Positions 46,942 through 57,729 of a stretch of DNA of 64,000 bases are shown here, piece after piece. Within the stretch, counting starts at the first letter, position 1. The number at the start of each line of letters is the position of its first letter. The stretch comes from Ditylenchus dipsaci (lineage: Eukaryota > Nematoda > Chromadorea > Rhabditida > Anguinidae). The stretch lies in NCBI GenBank assembly GCA_004194705.1, contig SADC01000868.1, forward strand, positions 176,093 to 240,092, read 5' to 3'. The translations under genes were made by a program, and so were the position numbers. Under the pieces are notes generated by a model. That model saw nothing but the letters and a program-made list of their open reading frames with translations, did not search any database and was not told the origin of the DNA.

Positions 46942-48789
46942 ATGTCTAATGGTTAGTTAACTTTTCAAGCGCTTTTTGAGGTTTTTTGAAATCTTTCAGA
47001 AGACTTGGCATTGGCGCCCACTCAGCCATCGTCACCTGCCGTAAGCGAAATTAGCAATGAAAGAGTCACTGAAACTGTCGATCGGGAAAGCAAGTCGTTG
47101 GAAATTTATGAAATCATCTTGGAGTTCTGGGGTCAGCTCGCTCAAATACCGCTTTATGTGTATTCCTTCTTTGTCAGAATCTGGAAAATTCTACAAATCT
47201 TGTCCGAGGTTAGTGTTTTTTGTGTGATTCTTAAAAAAGGACAGACCTTAGGGGAGAGGGGGGTGGTTATTTTGACTAAAAATAGTATTTTGCAAGCTTT
47301 AGATAATTTTGTTTTTCTTTTCAACCTCTTAATTTTTTACTTTTTTAATCGATATTACCGTAAATCCAGCCGACAAAAAACACATCAGATCGAAGTTTCG
47401 AAATAAAGAAATTTTTTGAAAAAATTTGTCCTGGTCCAATTCAGGAGGGTCCTGGTAGTTTTCGGAATTCTTTCAGAACTCACATTTTATCGGCGCTCTA
47501 GTAAATATGATTGTATACAAGCTTATACTCAACAGGACGGCAGAAAGCAAGGCTACATTTCTAGTACAAGGTTGTATATGACTGTGCCTGCCAAATTTGC
47601 GAAAAAACAAAAATTACAAAAAAAAGTGGGGTGGATTCATGTTAAAATCGATTGGTATAAAAAATTAAGAGGTTGGAACGAAAAATAAAATTAGCTTAAC
47701 CTTGCAAAATGCCATTTTCTAGTCTAAAACCGCCCCCTCCTCCCTAGAGTCTGTCCTCCTTTAAGTGGTGTATATCCAACTGTTCTTTCTAGATGTGTGT
47801 GACTGCATACAAGATGTAAGCTATCCTGTTACAGGGTGTAACAAGAAATTTACCCAATTTTAGATGCCCATACTTTTTACCTAGGTCGTTTTAGAAAAAT
47901 TCTAATTCTATTGGAGCAGTTTCTAAACAACTACCTCAGTCAATTTTGGTACACCAACCCCAGTCAATTTGCTTTCGACCCACAAGCTAATTTTTCTGCA
48001 AATTTGTTTGTTTTTGCTTTTTTCGAGCTTTTACTGTTTTGAAAATATTGTAACATTTAGGAAAGATGTGGATCTTAGGCGAAAACCAAATATAAATCTT
48101 TGCGAAAAAAATAGCTTTAGGGACCAAGGCAAATTGTCTGGGGTGGGTATACCGAAATGCACTGGGGTGGGTGTTCCTAAATCTAGCCATTCTATTTTTA
48201 CAGATCGATTTTTTTCCCGACAATATTTGTTGGTGTATAATGTGAAAAATACGATTTTCGCTTGGTCCCTGCTGTGGGTTCGGTCCTGGCCTGTGGGAGG
48301 CACTTGGAAGGTCAAAAACCCAAACCACAGAAGGGTTTTGCGAAAATCATGTTTTTCACATTGTATGGCAAAAAATATTGTCGGATAAATAGTGAAAGAT
48401 AAATAGTTATGGCCATCTAAAAATGGGGCGATTGCTTGTTACCCTGTACATCAATGTTTGATTTTATGGTTGGGGTGTATTTATCATTTTACAGGCTTTG
48501 TTTTGCATACAACTATCCAAATGCTTCTCGTCACGCTACTTGGTAACTTATTAACGCTTTTATTTTAAATTTTTACCTTAGATTGTAGGATAACCTATCG
48601 AGCTCTCATGATTTCTTACAAGTTTCGGCTGTGGTCTTTGTCGGGCTTATGTGAGCGTGTCAACAAGAAGGTTGAAAAAAGGTCGATGAAAAAATGAAAG
48701 ATGTTGGCAAAAGAGACTCTGACAAGATTGGGGGCATTAAGGATGAGAAGACTGACGTCAAAGAAGAAATATTCAAGAAAACGAGCTAA
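46942..48789 (+). CDS. Small unrecognised protein, possible amphipathic or membrane-associated helices
   Basis: Exons 46942-46951 (MSN) and 47000-47208 join in phase: acidic/Ser-rich start, then LEIYEIILEFWGQLAQIPLY and a hydrophobic-aromatic helix (VYSFFVRIWKILQILSE). After a 1.3 kb intron with repeats come 48495-48542 and 48582-48789 (LHTTIQMLLVTLLDCRITYR, then a basic/acidic tail ending EEIFKKTS, TAA 48787-48789). The A-run at 48675-48680 needs one more base to keep the charged tail in frame. The phase of the join between 47208 and 48495 is not clean, and a small exon near 47791-47813 may be missing. No family recognised. Confidence 0.55.
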
Positions 48790-49266
48790 ATATATGTGTC
48801 CTTTTGTTGATAAATAAACAATGTATCTAAATAGTTACTGCTGTCAGTTGCCTTGAAGTTCGTTGACTCCCCTGGTTGTGTGAGCATATTTTCACGCGAA
48901 AATTTAAATGGCGCCATGCTATAACAAAATGAGCGCCAGTGGGCGCCGTGTTTTTGGGGAGGGGGGGGTGTATGGGCGCCGGAACGGGTGCCCCACAAAA
49001 TTGGCACCTACCGAACAGTGTGACACTGGTCATTAATTGGCGCCGGGTGCCGAAAAAAAACAAAGGTGTTTTACGAAAATAAGAACTTTCGTGAAGCAAA
49101 AAAGTAAAAAACTTTCTTTATTATGGACTTAATTTTTTGACTTTTTCACAAAAATGGTACCGTTTTTTATTTTTTAGCACTATAGTTACAATGAACATGC
49201 AGGAATAAACAGGATGTCATGAGCTAGCCCGTAATTGGCAAACATACAATACCATTGAGACTTATA
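48790..49266. other. Fragments of the GGCGCC family; no gene
   Basis: GGCGCC words cluster at 48905-49045 around a G-run (48957-48968). The rest is AT-rich. Confidence 0.45.
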
Positions 49267-49466
49267 TCAAAGGACCATAGCCGTCTCCGACAACGAGAAC
49301 TTCAAATGTTCGAATTCGCCCGGGACAGTTCTCTTTCGTCTTTTATTGTACTCTTTTGAGTCATTCGAAGCAAGTCAAAAGTGTACAGTGTGAGACGATA
49401 AAGAACTGTCCCGCGCGAATTCAAACATTTGAAATTCTCGTTGTCGGCGACGGCTATGGTCCTTTA
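49267..49466. repeat. 200-bp hairpin MITE (GGACCATAGCCGTC ends)
   Basis: AAAGGACCATAGCCGTCTCC to GGCGACGGCTATGGTCCTTT; arms of about 65 bp. Fragments recur at 18112-18172 and about 39550-39570, and a GGCGCGGGACCACC variant at 54547-54889. Confidence 0.85.
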
Positions 49467-49796
49467 GATAGCAGTAAAAATAATGTTAGTTGCCTGTCCC
49501 TACCCTTCCAAAATCTTATTGGATCAGGTTCAATTTGCTTAGACACCTTGCATTTACTTGAAAAAACTTTTGCAAGTTGTTGGTCAACTATATATACAAA
49601 AAATGGAGTTCTGGAACTATAAACAAAAATCAATAAAAAAAAAAGAAAAAGTTGCAAATCTTTTGAAAATAAATATTTACTGAAAACTGTGCGAATTTGC
49701 TGAAAAACGTTGCTTCCGAACCGGCGCCGGAGTTTTTCAAAATCGGCGCCAAGCACCGGCGCCATATTTTTATGAAAATTTTCGTATACCGTATAT

Positions 49797-50034
49797 TCTC
49801 TATTAGAAAGCCCAGGCCTTCTATTTTTCAACCCTAAAAAAGTCGGAAAAAATTGGGTCGATTTTGAGATTTTTGCGTGCTCAACCAAAATTTTAAAAGT
49901 GGAATCAGGTAAGCTCGTGCTAACTAAGAAAACGTGAAAAACAGATTTGCGAATTTCTTTTTCTAGGCTGATATATAGGTCCTCAAGGGGGGCCTTCTAT
50001 TAGAGAGGGGCCTTCTATTAGAGAATATACGGTA
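49797..50034. repeat. pogo/Tigger-type MITE, family copy 6 (word AGGCCTTC)
   Basis: TACCGTATATTCTCTATTAG to CTATTAGAGAATATACGGTA; word AAGCCCAGGCCTTCTA on the left and GGGGCCTTCTATTAG twice on the right. Confidence 0.82.
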
Positions 50035-50407
50035 CGCAGAAACAGGTCAGGGCCTTGACCCGTCTGACCAGTGTTTTCATGATCGAAGTCGAAATTAGGT
50101 CGAAATCGAAGCCGAAGAAATTCAAGTCGAAGAAATTAAATCGATGTCGAAATCAAAGTCGAAATCGAAGCCGAAGTCGAAATTGCAGCTAGGGCGATTT
50201 AGGCTATATTCTACCTGAAAACCATAGTAAAAGGGTCGAAACAATATTTTTACTGGTTTTTTGGTGGAAATGACTGCGATTTCTAAACAAACCCATGATT
50301 TCGATTTGGGACCCGTTAGTTGTTACGACTACTCAGAAGAGTGTTGCAGTTTTGGGATCTGTTTTTTATTTTTATAATAAAGGCTAAGCTTAAAGCACAG
50401 GATAGAT
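50035..50407. repeat. Short tandem repeat GTCGAAATCGAAGCCGAA (50085-50195)
   Basis: Imperfect hexamer-based repeat of GTCGAA/GCCGAA; the remainder is unremarkable spacer. Confidence 0.6.
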
Positions 50408-50416
50408 CAGCTCGAT

Positions 50417-51660
50417 GGTTTACGGTCAGTTAGCGATACGGTCAGTTAGCGATGGTCAGTTAGCGATGCTTTTTTTAGCGGTCAGTTAGCGATGGTCAGT
50501 TGGCGATGCTTTTTTTTAACGGTCAGTTAGCGATGGTCAGTTAGCGATGCTTTTTTTAACGGTCAGTAAGCGGTCAGTTAAGCGGTCAGTTTTAACGGTC
50601 AGTTAAAACTGACCGCTTAACTGACCGAACTAAGCGACTATTCAAGCGAAGAAGAAAATGACGTATAGCCGTGATGGTTTAAAAGCTTACTGGTGCTGCA
50701 CCAAGAAAAAGCTATGTGGGTCATTAAAGGGTCAGCCCTTATCCCGGACCATGTACCCCCAAAGGGGCTTCCTATTGAATTAGGTTGCCGGCCGAAGGCA
50801 GGCAGGTAGAAAATCTAGAAAAGTCAAAATTTGCGATGGAAAGTGGTCGGAAACGACGTCTTTATCGGTTTTAGCGTCTAAGTAGTCAAAAAGCCACGGG
50901 GGGTCAAACGGCCCAGGCCGTCAATTGTAAAAATAAATTGGCTTGCAATGTTCATTGGTTTTTTGATTTAGATCGATCACTTCCTGGGGTACAACAATGA
51001 AGGTGAACATGAGCGAGTGCGCAAGGAATTAATGCAGTTCCTATTAGAACAAGACAACAAAGCCGGAAAGCATTGCAAGTGGATTCAGTTTTTCGGAGCG
51101 CAGGCAGAGTGGAGGAATATGGCCAAAAATATTCGCAGCTCGGGGAATGAGGTAGTAGCATGCAGCTCCTCCTGGCCGCCAAACTCTAAAGCAAGAACTT
51201 CGTCCTCTTCCAGCCAAATAATACTCCTCGTTTGTTCCCTTCCTCGTCGAAAAGGTTAACTGGATGATATTATTATACTGATGATATCTTAATTTAAGAC
51301 CTTTTAGAACATCGCCATGGAATCTCCGGTGGGATGGATTCGATACCAAGCCAACCACTTCGATGTGGCGAAGTTCAAGATGAAAGAAAATGTTTGAAGT
51401 GAAAAACGAACTCAAAATAAATCTAACCATTGTTGTGTCGGTTGTTATGTTCATTTGGTTGAATAAAAGTTGTCCTGAAGGCTGTGAAGGATTTCGTTGG
51501 TTATAGCTAACTGATCGTTAAAAAAGCATCGATAACTGACCATCGCTAACTGACCGTTAAAAAAAGCATCGCTAACTGACCATCGCTAACTGACCGCTAA
51601 AAAAAGCATCGCTAACTGACCGCATCGCTAACTGACCGCATCGCTAACTGACCGGTCACC
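50417..51660. mobile_element. Foldback MULE-like element, 9-bp target duplication, arms of GGTCAGTTAGCGATG repeats
   Basis: Ends GGTTTACGGTCAGTTAGC and (reversed) GGTGACCGGTCAGTTAGC; identical 9-mers CAGCTCGAT at 50408-50416 and 51661-51669. Arms 50424-50630 and 51510-51655 are arrays of GGTCAGTTAGCGATG separated by T-runs. The centre (50640-51500) is not repetitive and contains spliced-looking coding sequence, giving the layout of a Pack-MULE. Confidence 0.85.
50972..51395 (+). CDS. Exons enclosed by the 50.4 kb foldback element, unrecognised (captured gene fragment?)
   Basis: After a TTTAG acceptor (50971), 50972-51149 reads IDHFLGYNNEGEHERVRKEL, LMQFLLEQDNKAG, KWIQFFGAQAEWRNMAKNIR with non-random composition and a possible donor (GAG|GTAGTA). 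After a TTTTAG acceptor (51307), 51308-51395 reads MESPVGWIRYQANHFDVAKF to a TGA, then an AATAAA follows at 51415-51420. The intervening exon structure is uncertain. The product is not recognised and no transposase motif is present, so a captured host fragment is the favoured reading, at modest confidence. Confidence 0.5.
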
Positions 51661-51977
51661 CAGCTCGATAAGCGATTTCCAACATGTGTACAAATTGCAA
51701 AAAGAACAAAAAATATATTACGAAAATATTAAAAAGTTACGGACCCGTGTTTATTGCAATCAATCAGTGAAATTTTTTGGTATCAAATCGCTAAGCGGTC
51801 GGGTTGAGCAAACATTTTTAAGTACTCAATTTTTTAATTAATTTGAGATTCTACTCGGCTTACCTACGACAGTTCCAGCAATCATCGAAGGCATTGAACT
51901 ATAAATGATTTTACATTAGGGTTTTCGTACTTTTTTAAATATATTTTTAAAAACAGTACCTCTTCATTACTTCTGAG

Positions 51978-52184
51978 TAGGGTTGTCGACTTTCGACTTT
52001 TGTCGAAAGGTCGAAATTTTTTAAGGCCGATTTTTGGCCTCGGAGCGAAAATCTGATTTTACAACATATACTCAGAATTAAAAGTTGGGTATACATTGTA
52101 AAATCAGATTTACACTCCGGTAAAAAAATCTGCCTTAAAAATTTTTTGACCTTTCGACTTAAAAGTCGAAAGTCGACAACCTTA
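51978..52184. mobile_element. 207-bp hAT-type MITE (TAGGGTTGTCGACTTTCGAC ends)
   Basis: Ends TAGGGTTGTCGACTTTCG and CGAAAGTCGACAACCTTA; flanking 8-mers CTTCTGAG (51970-51977) and CTTTTGAG (52185-52192) differ at one base. Confidence 0.8.
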
Positions 52185-52201
52185 CTTTTGAGAAAAAGGG
52201 T

Positions 52202-52598
52202 CTTAGGCACGGCGAAAATTCCGCGGGAGACACTTCCGCGACGGAAAATTCCGCGACAGATAATTGCGCAGAATTTCAATTTTTGACGTTCCTGTTGAGA
52301 AAAAGCGAATTCTGACACCAGATTCGTCTTCAGCATGGTCGATTGCCTACCCAGGTGCCTTCAAATCTAAAAATCGTGCTCAGATTTAAAATGGTGAATT
52401 TTTTCTCAAAAGTTTTTTGTCTCGAGTGGAATTTGAAATTGGACAATAAGTTAAAATTTGAAGAAGGTGAATATGGAATCGACCGTGCTGAACACGAATC
52501 CGATTTCAGAATTTGGTTTTTCTCAAGAGGAGCGCCAAAAATGAAATTTCGCGAATTATCCGTCGCGGAATTGTCTCCCGCGGAATTGTCGCCGTGCC
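52202..52598. repeat. Inverted-repeat MITE, GGCACGGCGA and TTCCGCGGGAGAC arms
   Basis: GGCACGGCGAAAATTCCGCGGGAGACACTTCCGCGACGG on the left is inverted at 52555-52598 (words GTCGCGGAATTGTCTCCCGC, GTCGCCGTGCC). No protein. Confidence 0.7.
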
Positions 52599-52749
52599 GG
52601 GTCTTTTATCCAGCGCTTATCGCTATTTTCAAAGCAAAATTTTTTTTGACGTAAAGTTTCACATATAAACTTACAAGGGAACCTCGCGAACTTGTTTTTC
52701 ACGCGCTCAGGAGAGTTTGGTCACATTAGATGCGACCTTAAAGGGGGCG

Positions 52750-53065
52750 CGAAGCCATTAAGCTTTGAAAAAGTGGCTTCCATGGCGCAGTGCGTGCGTT
52801 TTTTGGCCCAAAATGGTGTTTTCTTGGTGTTGCAGGTTAAATCCCACGTATTGGCACACTATTTTTTGGCTTGTTTGGCCAGTTTAGAAGTAATTTGGGT
52901 CGCTAATTCCGAACCTGGCGTCAAAAAAGTCTAATTACCTCTCAGCTGGCCTAACAAGCCAAAAAAATAGTGTGCCACTACGTGGGATTGAACCTGCAAC
53001 GCCAAAAAACACCATTTTGGGCCAAAAAACGCGAGCACTTACGCACTGCGCCATGGAAGCCCCTT
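52750..53065. repeat. Inverted pair of tRNA-like (SINE-type) sequences
   Basis: The two arms are inverted. Each carries TGGCGCAGTGCGT (A-box-like) and, about 55-60 bp on, GCAGGTTxAATCCCACGT (B-box-like), with GGCCCAAAATGGTGTTTT between. The box order and spacing suggest two tRNA-derived SINE heads, head to head. The right-hand copy (minus strand, 53060-52970) has the better B box, GGTTCAATCCC. No functional cloverleaf. Confidence 0.55.
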
Positions 53066-53099
53066 TTTCAAACCTGAATGGCTCCCCCCCCCTTTGAAA

Positions 53100-54519
53100 G
53101 GGCAAAGCTTTTCCTTGCTGCTAAAAGACTTCTTTTTGCTCCCAAAAGACTTTTTTTTGCTGCTAATTTTTTTTGCTGCAAAAGACTTTTTTTTGCGCCA
53201 AAAAGACTTTTTTTGCTGCTAAAGGACTTTTTTTGCTCCCAAAAGACTTTTTTTTGCTGCTAATTTTGTCTGCTGCAAAAAGACTTTTTTTTGCTCCAAG
53301 AAGACTTTTTTTGCTGCAAAAAGACTCTTCGTGCTGCAAAAATACTTTTTTTTGCTGCTAAAATACTTTTTTTTGCTGCTAAAATACTTTTTTGCTGCAA
53401 ATATTCTTTTGCTTCACATGCCTTCTTCGCAGCATTTTTCACTAGAAATATCAATTGTTATACAATTATTATACTATTTTGTGGTCAATTCGTCCACAGT
53501 CAATCCGTCCACGGTCAATTCGTGCATTCGCCAATTCGTCCACACGTCAATTTGTCTACAAGTCAATTAATCCCACTTTCGAAACCTAGGTAGTCCCTTA
53601 TTCTCCAGATGGGGTCCGCTGGACAACTTGAGTACAGTCAAACCTCTAAATATCAACCCTCTATATTGCATCCACCTCTATGTTGCATCTGTTTTTTTTT
53701 GTTTTGGTTTGGTTGGCCGGAAAATAAATAACCCATTATGAAACCTCTACATTGCATCCAGGCTTGGCCGGTCCCTTGCGATTTGCAATATAGAAGATTG
53801 ACTATACAGCCTGAAAATTTCGCAACAAAAACCGACTTTTCATATACACTAAAGTACTCGAGACACTGTTCTAGACATGATATAATTATTTATAAGCTCA
53901 ATCTGAATGATTCCTTTAATTTTAACGTCGACTACCTGGTACTTATTCATTTCAGGGGCAAAAATTAAATAAAAACTTAAAAACTTGCGTAAAACAATTA
54001 CTTAGAAGATGCTTAAACACTCTTCTCAAATTGTTATAAAATGCGCACTTCCCCCCGAAGTAAAGTGGGTACTTTTTTTTCATAAATAATCAGGGTATTG
54101 ATATTCTAGTTAGTCAAACAGGATTTCGGTCTCAGCAAACTGTTTTCAGCACACAATATTGGGTTAAATAGCATGGTTTATTCGTTCCTAAGAGATGATA
54201 AAAATTTTGTGGACAAATTGACCACAAAATATGTATAACAATTGATATTTCTAGTGAAAAATGCTGCGAAGAAGGCATGTGAAGCAAAAGAATATTTGCA
54301 GCAAAAAAGTATTTTAGCAGCAAAAAAAAGTATTTTAGCAGCAAAAAAAAGTCTTTTTGCAGCACGAAGAGTCTTTTTGCAGCAAAAAAAGTCTTCTTGG
54401 AGCAAAAAAAAGTCTTCTTGGAGCAAAAAAAAGTCTTTTTGCAGCAAAAAAATTAGCAGCAAAAAAAAGTCCTTTGGGAGCAAAAAGAAGTCTTTTAGCA
54501 GCAAGGAAAAGCTTTGCCC
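53100..54519. mobile_element. Foldback MULE-like element, 9-bp target duplication, arms of a TTTTTGCTGCAAAAAGACTT repeat
   Basis: Ends GGGCAAAGCTTTTCCTTGCT and its inverse; identical 9-mers CCTTTGAAA at 53091-53099 and 54520-54528. Arms 53115-53415 and 54255-54505 are about 20-bp tandem arrays of GCTGCAAAAAGACTTTTT, reversed between arms. A further inner inverted block, GTCAATTCGTCCACA / TGTGGACAAATTGAC, follows. A pogo MITE sits inside. ORFs in the arms are array translations. Confidence 0.88.
53635..53804. repeat. pogo-type MITE nested in the 53.1 kb foldback element
   Basis: TACAGTCAAACCTCTAAATA to ATATAGAAGATTGACTATA; repeats of ATTGCATCCA inside both halves. TA-flanked on the left; the outer right base is degenerate. 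Confidence 0.7.
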
Positions 54520-54546
54520 CCTTTGAAAGACCATGAAACTTGATAA

Positions 54547-54889
54547 GCACAGCAATTTGGAAATTCTGAATTGGCGCGGGACCACCCTAATTTTGTCAAT
54601 AATGTTATCGAATTGTTTTTAGTTTGCATGTGAATTTTTTTTTAAATATAGAACCGTTTACTAGTCGAGCCCAATGTTGCTCGACATTGTCAGATCGGCG
54701 ACTTATCCTACTTTCACTGAGCCATAACTATTTACATTAGCCCGTGTTAAAAGTTCACTCATAAATGAAATACATATTTTCAATGCACGCAAAAAAATAA
54801 TTCAAAAACATTATGGACAAAATTAGGGTGGTCCCGCGCGAATTCGAATTCCACAAATTGCTGTGCTTACCAAATTTCATGGTCAAATA
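54547..54889. repeat. Hairpin MITE, CACAGCAATTTGGAAATTC ends
   Basis: CACAGCAATTTGGAAATTC (54548) is inverted at GAATTCCACAAATTGCTGTG (54870-54889), continuing as GGCGCGGGACCACCCTAATT / AATTAGGGTGGTCCCGCGCG. The interior is AT-rich and shows nothing else. Confidence 0.78.
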
Positions 54890-55077
54890 TGCGTATGCGT
54901 ATTTAAAGATAAATATGCGTATGCGACCTTAAATAAAATAAGTTAAGATCTCGGTACCATAGGCCAAAAAGGTGGATGAAAGGCTAGTAAAGTATTGAAA
55001 AACACGAGGGACCAAGGAATTTTCGAATTTTGAAGGGGGCTTTCTGGGTCACAGGTTCGAATACTACTGGATAGGCG

Positions 55078-55438
55078 CTACCCAGGTTCTTTAATTAGAA
55101 GTTATAATAAAGTACTGTTTCGAAAAAGTCAAAGTTTATAAAAAATGGTTTCGCTAAAAACATGTTAAGAAAAAGATTTTTTTGAAAACAACCTGTTTGA
55201 GAAACATACATCTGGAACAGGAACTTGTCTATAACCGCTTTTGAACGTCTTATGGTTAAAAAATGATTCTTTTGTAGGTCAGACGTAGTTTCTAGAGGTC
55301 AACATCTGTTATAGACAAGTTCCTGTTCCAGATGTGTGTTTCTCGAACAGGTTGTTTTAAAACATGCTCTTTTTATAAACTTTGACTTTTTCGAAACAGT
55401 ACTTTGTTATAACTTCTAATTAAAGAACCTGGGTAGCG
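55078..55438. repeat. 361-bp inverted repeat, TACCCAGGTTCTTTAATTAG ends
   Basis: Arms 55078-55225 and 55300-55438 are inverted (AAGTTATAATAAAGTACTGT / ACAGTACTTTGTTATAACTT). GGGTAGCGCCACT is duplicated just outside the right end. Confidence 0.75.
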
Positions 55439-55709
55439 CCACTGGGTAGCGCCACTGCACATTTGTTGGATAGCCAAGAGGCTGAGGATCATTTTGACAC
55501 CCATACTTGCGAATAAAAGTGCGTGCAAATAGGGTGTGTACCAAGGCTGGGACCGACTGTATTTTTAAAATCAAAGCCAGAAGTCAGAACAACAAAAAAA
55601 ATAATCCGAACCAGAAATCAAAAGTCGAAAACAGTCAGGAAACCAGAAATAGGTTCCAGCCATGGTGTGCACCTAATAGTTTCCGAACCTGTGACCTGTT
55701 GTTGCGCGT

Positions 55710-56151
55710 CAGGGGTGGAACGGAATTCCGATTTCCGTCTTCCGATTTCCGATTTCCGGCTCTTTTTCTCTTCCGTTTTCCGATTTCCGAAAAAATAGGG
55801 CGAATTTCGGAAATTTCGGAAGAGAATAGTTCACTTGAAAAATATTTTCGAAGTATTTTTGGCAGAAATGTCTTGCAAGGAAATGGAAGTTACAGCTTTG
55901 CGGAGACCTTCGGTCCGCAAATATCTTAGTGCGCCACCTGGTTCTCAAGAAAGTGAGCGTTTCTTTTCAACTGCTGGATTCATTGTAAATAATCTCAGAA
56001 AAAGCGGATGCGGATGCATGTGTACAACATTAAATTTTGGCACTAGGAAATTTTTTGAATTTCTTCCGATTTCCGACTTCCGGTTTTGAGAATTTTCTAC
56101 TTCAGGTTCCGATTTTTGTTCCGACTTTTTTTGTCTTCCGTTCCAGCCCTG
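55710..56151 (+). mobile_element. 442-bp deleted hAT element with transposase tail, exact 8-bp target duplication
   Basis: Ends CAGGGGTGGAACGGAA and TTCCGTTCCAGCCCTG; identical 8-mers TTGCGCGT at 55702-55709 and 56152-56159. The arms are rich in TTCCGATTTCCG. 55910-56010 encodes VRKYLSAPPGSQESERFFST followed by AGFIVNNLRKS, the hAT C-terminal dimerisation block (SxxSER.FS.aG..vn..R). The catalytic core is absent. Confidence 0.9.
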
Positions 56152-56159
56152 TTGCGCGT

Positions 56160-57073
56160 ATAAAGCCCCATGTGGTTTTTCAACTCTTTACCAGTCTCCT
56201 ACTATTTTTATGGGTTTTGGGCGCGAGATCTCAACACATTTGATTTAAAGTCGCGTAATGGCTATTAAATGAGACCAAACTTCCTTGGGCGAGTGAAAAA
56301 CAAGTTCACGAGGTTCTCTTGTTAGACTTACAAGGGAACCTTCAGGAGTGTCATTTTTAGAAGAGTTCATTGAGATATTTTTTTCCCAGATTCGTGTACA
56401 GCCTCCGAGAGTCCTATAATGAAGTGCTGCCCCTTTTTAGAGATTACCTTAATAATCGGGTAGACGGAGCCTCCCGAAATTCGCCGTAAACCATGACACG
56501 GGTATGTGGTTTTCAGCTTACCTTCGTATTCCCGATATAGTCAAAAAGCGGCGCTACTGGATAATCCGTTGTTCCCAAACAGCTTGGTCCCCCCCTGTTT
56601 TTTTTGTGTAAAGAAACCTTGGTCCCCCTTTTGATAAACCGTGATACCCTTATCATGATTTTCGGATAACTTCGGGAGACTCTGTCGTCCCGATTCTCGG
56701 GTAATCTAAAAAAAGGCCAGAACTAACTAATTATAGTAATCTCGGGTGCTACACGAATCTGCAAAAAAAATCTCAATGAACTCTTTGAAAAAGGACACTA
56801 CAGAAGGTTCCTTTGTTAGAGCTTTAAGATTACAAACCTTAAAAAAGATCTCAGAGCCTTGTTTTACAGCCCAGTCTCCACAATACATCACCCCAATTTT
56901 GGATTTGAAAATTTGTGATTTCGGATTGGACCGACGGATCTTATACGGAAAAAATTTCAAAAATAGAGGCAAAAAAGTATCGGACCCTCGGCGGGAACGA
57001 ATTTTTGGGATGATGAATTATAAAGACTTCAGTGCAAATTATTTTGAAGATTTGTTTTTGTAAGGTTACCAAC
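56160..57073. other. No gene supported
   Basis: Contains solitary CCTTGGTCCCCC motifs at 56584 and 56626 and a possible chance kinase-like string near 56900 (see rejected items). Otherwise nothing. Confidence 0.4.
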
Positions 57074-57379
57074 CTGTTTCTCTGAACCGAAGTGGCATCA
57101 GCATTGTCAGAGCATCCATTCTTTACTGTATTCTTCATGTTGCCGAAGTTAAGTGCTGTGAAGCGTCTGGTCAAGCGAGACTCTTTCTTTTTTTTGATGC
57201 CAGATATTGCTGTTGTTTCTTTAGTGCATTGTGTGTTGCTAGCTATAGTTGGAGTCACTGCTGCATTTTCACACCCAAAGGATAGCACATTGTTGTTTTC
57301 AACTAACAATTTCTGGGTTTCCTCCAACACACACTTCTGTTTAGTTGTTGCAGGTTTGTAAGAAGGCTCAGCTTCCACA
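57074..57379 (-). CDS. Exon of an unrecognised minus-strand gene
   Basis: Bounded by acceptor TTATAG (57380) and donor ACAG|GTTGGT (57074), open over 306 nt. It encodes VEAEPSYKPATTKQK at the start, a Thr/Asn-rich middle and a basic segment (GIKKKKESRLTRRFTALNFG), with no recognised domain. The next upstream candidate exon is 58249-58455, but their phases do not match directly, so another exon or an error must lie between. Confidence 0.45.
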
Positions 57380-57729
57380 CTATAAATAGCAAAGATAAAG
57401 AATTGGTAATCCAAAAATTTCTGACATGTTTACACCGTGAAAGCTTATTGTCTTAAAATGACTTCAAACAGTTTGTAAACGGGGATAGACTCAGTTTGAT
57501 CTCCTGTTTTATATACTCCACCCTATTCCTCTGTCCTCCCACTGTGGTTGTGGGCGTTTATCTAGTGTGCTCAGTTATTTGCAGAAAAAATTAGTTTTAT
57601 TTTCACAAAAAAATTTCGAGTTCCAATACCGAGTTCACACAATAGCAACGAAGAGAGAGAGAGAAAAATTATGTCTGGATGAATTATGTCTGAGTGGATT
57701 TTGCCGAAGATGCTCTCTGTCGTAGACCA

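Noticed and set aside
53078..53593. Phe/Leu/Lys-rich ORFs (and their mirror at 54178-54585)
   Set aside because: They are translations of the GCTGCAAAAAGACTTTTT arm arrays, mirrored in the two arms.
56860..56970. Protein kinase fragment (DLKICDFGLDRR string)
   Set aside because: The string resembles a DFG loop, but no other kinase motif is near, neither side is spliced convincingly, and the exon on the opposite strand begins at 57074. Probably chance.
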